Origin: Cellvibrionales bacterium UBA2034
GTDB taxonomy: Bacteria; Pseudomonadota; Gammaproteobacteria; Pseudomonadales; UBA7239
Reading direction: 5' to 3'
Assembly: GCA_002333095.1 (NCBI GenBank)
Contig: DDBK01000064.1
Span: 1,262-8,200 of the forward strand
Length of the DNA stretch: 6,939 bases
The notes beneath the pieces were generated by a model. It was not told the origin of the DNA. It made no database searches and saw only the letters and a program-made list of their open reading frames with translations. A program made the translations under genes and the position numbers. Positions 1 to 5,673 of this stretch are shown here, in pieces. The first letter of the stretch is position 1. Every line of letters begins with the position of its first letter.

Positions 1-375
1 GCCGGTTGTGCCAACAGTAACCGGCATATTCTGGGCGCAAATGACGAGTCGCAATTGCAGGTTCGTTCAATCCAGACACGAGCGTTTGATACCAGTGACA
101 AGAATATGGTGGTGAGGAATGTGGTGGCCAGTCTTCAGGATCTGAACTTCGTTATTGACAAGGCGGATGCGGATCTCGGCACTGTAACAGCCACCAAACT
201 CTCCGGCTACCAGATCCGGATGACAGTCACTGTGCGCCCAAAAGGTGACACGCAGATGGTCGTCAGGGCCAATGGCCAATACAACAATAAAGTTATCCTT
301 GATCCTGTTATGTACCAGGATTTTTTCGCCGTTTTGCAGAAATCGCTTTTCCTGACGGCGAATTCGATTGACTGA
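1..375 (+). CDS. Small outer-membrane lipoprotein of unknown function (5' end outside window)
   Basis: The frame is open from base 1 to the TGA at 373-375. Its first three codons read Ala-Gly-Cys, the last three positions of a lipobox, so Cys at codon 3 is very probably the lipidated residue and the signal peptide lies just left of the window. Residue +2 after Cys is Ala, not Asp, which by the Lol sorting rule favours the outer membrane. The mature part is about 123 residues: a polar linker, then a single compact alpha/beta-looking domain (segment NVVASLQDLNFVIDKADADL, then alternating strands YQIRMTVTV and TQMVVRANG) and a final helix YQDFFAVLQKSLFL. A TTG at 55 could be taken as a start, but the open upstream frame with a lipobox makes an internal start unlikely. 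I do not recognise a named family. It ends 6 bp before the phospholipase D gene, suggesting joint expression and perhaps joint action in the envelope. Confidence 0.8.
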   Translation, partial: AGCANSNRHILGANDESQLQVRSIQTRAFDTSDKNMVVRNVVASLQDLNFVIDKADADLGTVTATKLSGYQIRMTVTVRPKGDTQMVVRANGQYNNKVILDPVMYQDFFAVLQKSLFLTANSID

Positions 376-381
376 TCATCA

Positions 382-1854
382 ATGTTACTTCTCATATTTG
401 CCCTGATTTTTTCACCAGCATTGTACGGCGAAACGCTAGTATCAGATATTCGTTCGCATTGCACAGACTGTGAAACCAGGCTTGATCACACTACGGGTGC
501 CTATATTCTGGAATATGGTGAAGAGGCACTGATGAGCCGTGCATGGTTGACGCATAACGCGCGCAAGACTATTGACGTACAGTATTTCATCTGGAGTACA
601 GACAATGTCGGTATCCTTGCCAGTGAAGCCTTGCTCAGTGCGGCAGAGCGCGGTGTGAGAGTGCGCGTATTGGTAGACGATTTGCTGGTAGATGCCGAAG
701 ATAAAACCTTGCTGTGTCTCGCTGCGCATCCGAATGTCGAGATACGGATTTACAATCCCCAGAACACGGTGGGGACGTCTACTGTCAAGCGCCTCCTGAA
801 TGTCGTTACCAATTTCAGGGGTGTTAACCAGCGCATGCACGATAAAACAGCAATATTTGATAATGCGGTGGGCATTACGGGTGGCAGGAATATGGCTGAT
901 GAATATTTCGATTACGATCAGGCCTATAACTTTCGTGACAGGGACATCCTCTTGCTGGGTAAAGCGGTTGGTGACATGACAGCAAGTTTTGAGAAATTCT
1001 GGGCGAGCGAATTATCTGTACCCGTAGAAGATCTGTTGAATAAGGCTTCGCAGGGCCTCACGGTAGCTGATATCAAGCATCATCAGGCTGCCCTGCATGC
1101 CTATGCAGCCAATGCAGGGAATTATGAACCTGAAGTCCGGCAGGCGCTGACTGAAATCCCTGCGGGTTTTCCTGCACTGATGCAGGAGCTGGTGTGGGGC
1201 ACTGCAACATTTATCAGCGATGCGCCGGGTAAAAATGCCAATGTATTTTCTTTGTCCGGCGGGGGAGAGTCCACATCATTTCTGGTGAAGCAACTTGCCA
1301 GTGCGCAACACTCTGTCCTGATCCAGAGCCCATATCTGATTTTTCCGGATGGTGGTATCGAGCTGCTGACGCAATTGATCAACAAAGGTGTGAAGGTGCG
1401 TATTTCCACTAACTCACTAGCCTCTACAGATAATGTAATGGCATTCAGCGGATACCAGAACCAACGGAAACAGTTGTTGGAAGCGGGTGTTGAGTTGTAC
1501 GAGTTCAGGCCGCATCCTGCCATTCAAGCGACTCTTGTGAAACGCTATCCAAGAATAGAAGACAAGAATCCGGTGTTTGCCATTCATGCCAAAAGTATGG
1601 TGATTGATGGAAAGAAAATTTTTATTGGCACATTCAATCTTGATCCACGCTCCACTCATCTCAATACGGAAGTGGGCGTTTTTATGGATAATGCTACATT
1701 GGCGAAGAAATTGACGGACAGTATCGAGAGGGATTTACACGCAGATAATAGTTGGCACATAACAGAAGATTTTAATCCGGATGCCAGTGTGATTTTTTCC
1801 AAGCAGATAAAATCCGGTATTTACCGGTTGCTACCGATGAAAGATGTGCTATGA
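382..1854 (+). CDS. Phospholipase D family protein, ClsC-like cardiolipin synthase
   Basis: This 490-residue protein belongs to the HKD/phospholipase D superfamily, whose members move phosphatidyl groups through a phospho-histidine intermediate; ClsC makes cardiolipin from phosphatidylglycerol and phosphatidylethanolamine. Both catalytic motifs are intact: H153-K155-D160 followed by GGRN (167-170), and H402-K404-D409 followed by GTFNLDPRS (416-424). The DVQYFIW segment (about 65-71), the RGVRVRVLVDD stretch (about 90-100) and the GVELYEFRP segment before motif 2 match ClsC (YmdC), and the length is close to ClsC's roughly 473. Residues 1-16 are a short hydrophobic segment (MLLLIFALIFSPALYG) resembling a signal peptide or anchor but without a basic N-region. 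A CxxC pair (C27, C30) follows. ATG 382 is the first start after the in-frame stop at 373; no good Shine-Dalgarno is visible, so translation is probably coupled to the lipoprotein gene. Substrate is inferred; a general phospholipase D is the alternative. Confidence 0.87.
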   Translation: MLLLIFALIFSPALYGETLVSDIRSHCTDCETRLDHTTGAYILEYGEEALMSRAWLTHNARKTIDVQYFIWSTDNVGILASEALLSAAERGVRVRVLVDDLLVDAEDKTLLCLAAHPNVEIRIYNPQNTVGTSTVKRLLNVVTNFRGVNQRMHDKTAIFDNAVGITGGRNMADEYFDYDQAYNFRDRDILLLGKAVGDMTASFEKFWASELSVPVEDLLNKASQGLTVADIKHHQAALHAYAANAGNYEPEVRQALTEIPAGFPALMQELVWGTATFISDAPGKNANVFSLSGGGESTSFLVKQLASAQHSVLIQSPYLIFPDGGIELLTQLINKGVKVRISTNSLASTDNVMAFSGYQNQRKQLLEAGVELYEFRPHPAIQATLVKRYPRIEDKNPVFAIHAKSMVIDGKKIFIGTFNLDPRSTHLNTEVGVFMDNATLAKKLTDSIERDLHADNSWHITEDFNPDASVIFSKQIKSGIYRLLPMKDVL

Positions 1855-1858
1855 AAAA

Positions 1859-1880
1859 TACTGTGTGTTTTTCAACAGTA
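1859..1880. repeat. Short inverted repeat TACTGT / ACAGTA upstream of the DUF3820 gene
   Basis: A perfect 6-base inverted repeat (1859-1864 and 1875-1880) with a 10-base T-rich spacer lies in the 39-bp gap after the phospholipase D stop, immediately before the DUF3820 Shine-Dalgarno. As RNA it would be a weak AU-rich hairpin. As DNA it could be an operator half-site pair. The T run is in the loop and not after the stem, so it does not look like an intrinsic terminator. It may be chance. Confidence 0.3.
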
Positions 1881-1886
1881 GGGTGA
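1880..1886 (+). promoter_or_regulatory. Ribosome binding site for the GTG-started DUF3820 gene
   Basis: AGGGTGA ends 7 bases before GTG 1894. This supports GTG as the start, because an in-frame TAG at 1879-1881 excludes any upstream start, and the nearby ATG at 1889 is in another frame. Confidence 0.6.
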
Positions 1887-1893
1887 TAATGCT

Positions 1894-2118
1894 GTGCTTG
1901 AACCGGAAAGTTTACTAAAAATCGCCAATACAAAAATGCCTTTCGGCAAATATGCTGGCCGGGCACTGATTGATGTGCCGGAAGAATACTTGCTGTGGTT
2001 CGCGCAGAAAGGGTTTCCACGTGGCGAGCTGGGCGAATTGATGAATCTGGTGCTGGTGATCAAGACCGAGGGTCTGGAGGGGTTGGTGAAGCCATTGAAG
2101 GGCAAAGGTGTCGGTTGA
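1894..2118 (+). CDS. DUF3820 family small protein (putative QSregVF-type)
   Basis: This 74-residue protein has the DUF3820 signature from end to end: MPFGKYAGR (15-23), then LIDVPEEYLLWF (25-36), KGFPRGELGELM (39-50) and a final LVIKTEGLEGLVKPL (54-68). The length is typical of stand-alone members. Pfam describes this family as a putative quorum-sensing-regulated virulence factor from Pseudomonas, but the biochemical role is not established. Related PFGKY/YLxW domains are also found at the C-terminus of some DnaQ/ExoX-type exonucleases (from memory). There is no signal peptide or membrane segment, so it is cytosolic. The start is GTG with a good Shine-Dalgarno. It lies 39 bp after the phospholipase D gene and 69 bp before recC, in the same direction, so it may be the first gene of the recCB transcript. 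A role in DNA-end processing is only an inference from position and domain partners. Confidence 0.85.
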   Translation: MLEPESLLKIANTKMPFGKYAGRALIDVPEEYLLWFAQKGFPRGELGELMNLVLVIKTEGLEGLVKPLKGKGVG

Positions 2119-2124
2119 AACCAT

Positions 2125-2141
2125 GCGACATCGCCTGTCGC
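2125..2141. repeat. GC-rich stem-loop after the DUF3820 stop codon
   Basis: GCGACA (2125-2130) and TGTCGC (2136-2141) form a perfect 6-bp stem with a 5-base loop, starting 7 bases after the DUF3820 stop. No T run follows, so it is not a standard intrinsic terminator; it could slow RNA decay or attenuate transcription before recC. Confidence 0.4.
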
Positions 2142-2154
2142 TTACTGGCCTTAC

Positions 2155-2167
2155 AATGGCAACCATT
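2155..2167. repeat. Second small inverted repeat in the DUF3820-recC gap
   Basis: AATGG (2155-2159) and CCATT (2163-2167) pair around a 3-base loop, 10 bases before the recC Shine-Dalgarno. The stem is short and weak. With the stem-loop at 2125-2141 it makes two possible hairpins in a 69-bp leader. Confidence 0.25.
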
Positions 2168-2177
2168 CAAGGAATAT

Positions 2178-2182
2178 TGAGG
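2178..2182 (+). promoter_or_regulatory. Ribosome binding site for recC
   Basis: TGAGG lies 5 bases before GTG 2188 and decides the start. The first internal ATGs (2221 and 2224) align closer to the E. coli RecC N-terminus but have no Shine-Dalgarno in front of them. Confidence 0.65.
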
Positions 2183-2187
2183 TATAT

Positions 2188-5100
2188 GTGAAGCCAGACA
2201 GCACTCTCACTCCCGGCTTTATGATGATCCAGGGAAACCGGCTGGAAGATTTGCGTGAAGTGGCGATCCGTTGGCTGGAGCGCCATCCGCTTGCGCCACT
2301 GGAAAGTGAAGTGATACTTGTGCAGAGCAACGGGATTGCACAATGGCTCAAGCTGTCGCTGGCGGAGAATCGGGCGGAAGTGGGCGGTGGCTGTGGCATT
2401 GCTGCTGCACTGGATGTGATGTTACCTGCACGATTGCAGTGGAAAGCGTATCGCGCAGTACTGGGTGACTTGCCGCAAGAATCGCTGTTTGATAAACCCT
2501 GCCTGACATGGCGATTGATGCGCTTGCTGGAATCCTTATCCGGAAGCGATGCAGTTTTTGCACCGGTATTGCGTTTTCTGGAAGATGATCCGGCGTTGCG
2601 CAAACGCTACCAGTTATCAACCAGACTGGCAGACCTGTTTGACCAGTATCAGGTGTATCGTGCCGATTGGCTGCAGGATTGGGCAGCGGGGCGCGATCAG
2701 CTGCGCAAGCCGGATGGCAGTGCGGAGCCTGTGCCCGCAGAGCAGCGTTGGCAGCCTGCGTTATGGCGCAAGATCATCGCGGATTTGCCTGAACCGGCAC
2801 GTGATACCAGTCGAGCCAGCGTGCACCAGCGCTTTCTGGCGGCAGTAAAAAATATCCATCCCGAAAATCGACCCGTCAATTTGCCTCGCCGGGTGGTGGT
2901 ATTCGGCATTTCGTCATTGCCGCAACAGGTGCTGGATGTACTGGCTGCGATAGCGAAAGTGTCACAGGTATTGTTATGTGTGCACAATCCTTGCGAGCAT
3001 TATTGGGGCGATATTGTGGAAGGTCGGGAGTTATTCCACACGGCCTATAAACGCAATGAGGCGCCGCAGAAATGGCTGGACGTGAAAGAGGACGAATTGC
3101 ATTTGCACGGCCATCCATTGCTGGCTGCATGGGGCAAGCAGGGGCGTGATTACATCCGGTTGCTGGACGTGCATGACCAGCGTGACAGTTATGAAAAGTT
3201 ATTTACCGATAACAAGCTGAAGCTGGATCTGTTTATTGCACCAGACGGTGACCGTTGTTTGCAGCAATTGCAAGGCGATATCCTGTCATTGCGTTCATTA
3301 TCCGAGCGCAAGGATAACCGCACTGCATGGCAGCCGGATGATGATTCCATCGTGTGCCATATCGCGCACAGTGCGCAGCGCGAAGTGGAAATCCTGCACG
3401 ACCAGTTGCTGGATGCATTCAGTAAAGATAATACGCTGCGCCCGCGTGACATTATGGTGATGGTGCCGGATATCAACACCTATGCGCCGCACATCCAGGC
3501 GGTATTCGGGCAAATGGAACGCCGTGATCCACGCTATATTCCCTTCACTATTTCAGACCAGGGACAACGTGCGCAGAAACCTTTGCTGCTGGCACTGGAT
3601 AGCTTGTTACACATCGACCAGAGTCGTTTCACTGTGAGTGAATTGCAAGACTGGCTGGATATCCCTGCCGTTCGTGTCCGGGCGGGAATAACAGAAAACC
3701 AGTTGCCGACGTTGCACAGTTGGATACGCGGTGCACAAGTGCGCTGGGGGTTACATGCTGCGCAACGTGAGCAGCTGGGTTTGCCTGCTGGCCTTGCACA
3801 GAACAGCTGGTATTTCGGGTTGCAGCGTATGCTGCTGGGGTATGCAGTGGGCAACCATGATGCCTGGCAAGGCATAGAGCCGTACGATGAAATCGGAGGG
3901 CTGGAAGCAGCACTGGCTGGTCACTTGCTGGATTTTATCCAGCGTCTGGAATCGCATTGGGCAATGGTGTCGGTGCCTGCATTGCCCGCTGAGTGGGTGA
4001 AGCGCTTGCGCGCATTATTGACAGATTTTTTTGTGGCGCAGGATCAGGACGATGCCATGTTGCTGGAAAAGCTGGATGAGCAACTCGAGAACTGGATGAA
4101 CCTGTGTGAAGCGGCAGGATTCAATGCGCCGCTGCCATTGAATGTGGTGCGTGACATGTGGCTGGATAGCATGGAGCAGCCCGGACTCAGCCAACGCTTT
4201 CTGGCAGGCGCAGTGAATTTCGCCACGATGATGCCTATGCGGGCCATTCCTTTCAAGCGTATCTGTTTGTTGGGCATGAACGATACAGATTTTCCCCGGC
4301 GGCAACCGGCTGCTGATTTTGACCTGATGGCAACACGTTATCATTATCGTCCGGGTGACCGTTCAAGGCGCGATGATGATCGCTATCTGTTTCTTGAAGC
4401 ATTGTTATCAGCGCGTGAGCAACTGTATATCAGCTGGGTAGGACGCAGTATTCGTGACAACAGCGAACGGCCGCCTTCAGTATTGGTAGCCCAGCTACGT
4501 GATCACATTGCTTCTGGCTGGCGTTGTGTGCCGCCTGCAATAGAGCATCCACTGCAGCCATTCAGTCGCCGGTATTTTACTGAATCGCCATTATTCACGT
4601 TTGCCCGTGAATGGCTGGATGTACATCAGGTATCTGATCACAGTGATGGAAAAATCCACGATACAGAAGCCAGTGTGGCGCATGATGACATCCGGCAGAT
4701 CACGCTCAGGGATCTCGGCACTTTCTTGCGCAATCCTGTTGAGGCATTTTTCAGGCAGACGCTGAACATCAGCATGCGCGATGAAGCTGTGACTGCGCAA
4801 GATGTAGAGCCTTTTGCATTGAGTGGTCTTGAGACATGGGGTATGCGTGATGCCTTGCTGCAACCGTTGGGTGCTGCATTGCGCATCAATCCTGCTACAG
4901 ACTGCGTGCCCTTGCTGCAACATGGAGTCCAGACATTGCGGGCGCAGGGACTGTTTCCGTTGCAACCATTCAACCAGTTTATTGAGGAAGAACTCGAATC
5001 CGGATTGCATGTACAACTGGCACATTATGCTGCGCAACTGCAGGACGCTATACCGTTGGAGCCGGTAGATGTACAACACGTTTTCCAGAATCTGCTGGTG

Positions 5101-5673
5101 CAAGACAGGATTGAACAGTTGTATGAAAAACAAGGCAGGCGCTTCCGGTTGGTGCTGTCGGCCAGTACGCTGGAATCCAGAAATGGGCTGAAGTACTACC
5201 ATCTGGTGCGAGAGTGGCCTGCGCATCTTGCCTTGCAGTGTTTGTTGGCAAACACACCCATAGAGACGGTGATTGTTCACGGTGGGGAAAATATTGTTGT
5301 ATTGCCTGCAATGGAAAAATCGCTTGCAGAAGCCTGTTTCAACGATTTGTTGGCGGCTTTCGCGCAGGGTATGAAAACGCCATTGCCTGCACCTTGTAAG
5401 ACGGGGTTTGCCTTGTGTGCCGAAAATCCTGTCCCGAATACAGTCGACACAGGATACAGGACCGAAAAAACAGAAGAAGCATACGATGGAGGCTTCCACA
5501 TTGCCGGGGAAGCACAGGGTTCACTGTTACTTGCACGTTGTTGGTCTGATTTCCATGCACTGCAGGATACGCAGCAATTTGAATACTGGGTCGAGAAAAT
5601 ATATCGCCCGTTATTTGCGCTGCTGGGTGCTGTGGACGAAGGTGCTGTGGATAATGAGGAGGGGCTTGCATGA
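2188..5673 (+). CDS. recC: RecBCD enzyme subunit RecC (exodeoxyribonuclease V gamma)
   Basis: RecC holds the RecBCD complex together, carries the split DNA strands through channels and reads the Chi sequence. The protein has 1161 residues (E. coli 1122). It matches E. coli RecC throughout: ILVQSNGIAQWL (43-54), LADLFDQYQVYR (147-158), NPC and YWGD (from 267), AHSAQREVEILHD (393-405), SQRFLAG (668-674), MPMRAIPFK (682-690), LLGMND (694-699) and GDRSRRDDDRY (723-733). As in other RecC proteins, the N-terminal helicase-like fold lacks a Walker A motif and the C-terminal third is the inactive nuclease-like part. Most residues lining the E. coli Chi channel are kept. Differences are an N-terminal extension of about 8 residues and about 7 extra residues around 60-69. 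GTG 2188 is chosen for its Shine-Dalgarno. The gene overlaps recB by ATGA, so both are co-translated. No ptrA lies between them, unlike E. coli. Confidence 0.97.
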   Translation: MKPDSTLTPGFMMIQGNRLEDLREVAIRWLERHPLAPLESEVILVQSNGIAQWLKLSLAENRAEVGGGCGIAAALDVMLPARLQWKAYRAVLGDLPQESLFDKPCLTWRLMRLLESLSGSDAVFAPVLRFLEDDPALRKRYQLSTRLADLFDQYQVYRADWLQDWAAGRDQLRKPDGSAEPVPAEQRWQPALWRKIIADLPEPARDTSRASVHQRFLAAVKNIHPENRPVNLPRRVVVFGISSLPQQVLDVLAAIAKVSQVLLCVHNPCEHYWGDIVEGRELFHTAYKRNEAPQKWLDVKEDELHLHGHPLLAAWGKQGRDYIRLLDVHDQRDSYEKLFTDNKLKLDLFIAPDGDRCLQQLQGDILSLRSLSERKDNRTAWQPDDDSIVCHIAHSAQREVEILHDQLLDAFSKDNTLRPRDIMVMVPDINTYAPHIQAVFGQMERRDPRYIPFTISDQGQRAQKPLLLALDSLLHIDQSRFTVSELQDWLDIPAVRVRAGITENQLPTLHSWIRGAQVRWGLHAAQREQLGLPAGLAQNSWYFGLQRMLLGYAVGNHDAWQGIEPYDEIGGLEAALAGHLLDFIQRLESHWAMVSVPALPAEWVKRLRALLTDFFVAQDQDDAMLLEKLDEQLENWMNLCEAAGFNAPLPLNVVRDMWLDSMEQPGLSQRFLAGAVNFATMMPMRAIPFKRICLLGMNDTDFPRRQPAADFDLMATRYHYRPGDRSRRDDDRYLFLEALLSAREQLYISWVGRSIRDNSERPPSVLVAQLRDHIASGWRCVPPAIEHPLQPFSRRYFTESPLFTFAREWLDVHQVSDHSDGKIHDTEASVAHDDIRQITLRDLGTFLRNPVEAFFRQTLNISMRDEAVTAQDVEPFALSGLETWGMRDALLQPLGAALRINPATDCVPLLQHGVQTLRAQGLFPLQPFNQFIEEELESGLHVQLAHYAAQLQDAIPLEPVDVQHVFQNLLVQDRIEQLYEKQGRRFRLVLSASTLESRNGLKYYHLVREWPAHLALQCLLANTPIETVIVHGGENIVVLPAMEKSLAEACFNDLLAAFAQGMKTPLPAPCKTGFALCAENPVPNTVDTGYRTEKTEEAYDGGFHIAGEAQGSLLLARCWSDFHALQDTQQFEYWVEKIYRPLFALLGAVDEGAVDNEEGLA
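5656..5664 (+). promoter_or_regulatory. Strong ribosome binding site for recB inside recC
   Basis: GAGGAGGGG lies within the last recC codons, 5 bases before the recB ATG at 5670. It is the best Shine-Dalgarno in the window and suggests that recB can be loaded independently as well as by coupling. Confidence 0.75.

Noticed and set aside
55..375. Separate 106-residue protein starting at TTG 55
   Set aside because: The frame is open to the left edge and begins with Ala-Gly-Cys of a lipobox, so TTG 55 is an internal codon of a longer lipoprotein gene.
2125..2141. Intrinsic terminator between the DUF3820 gene and recC
   Set aside because: The stem is followed by TTACTGGCC, with no T run, so only a stem-loop is called.
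2152..2157. TACAAT as a -10 box for a recC promoter
   Set aside because: No acceptable -35 element lies 16-18 bases upstream (CATCGC there), so a promoter cannot be supported.
4591..5499. Long 302-codon open frame on the minus strand
   Set aside because: It lies wholly within recC, whose protein matches E. coli RecC along this stretch, and its translation shows no recognisable domain; it is a shadow of the recC coding pattern.
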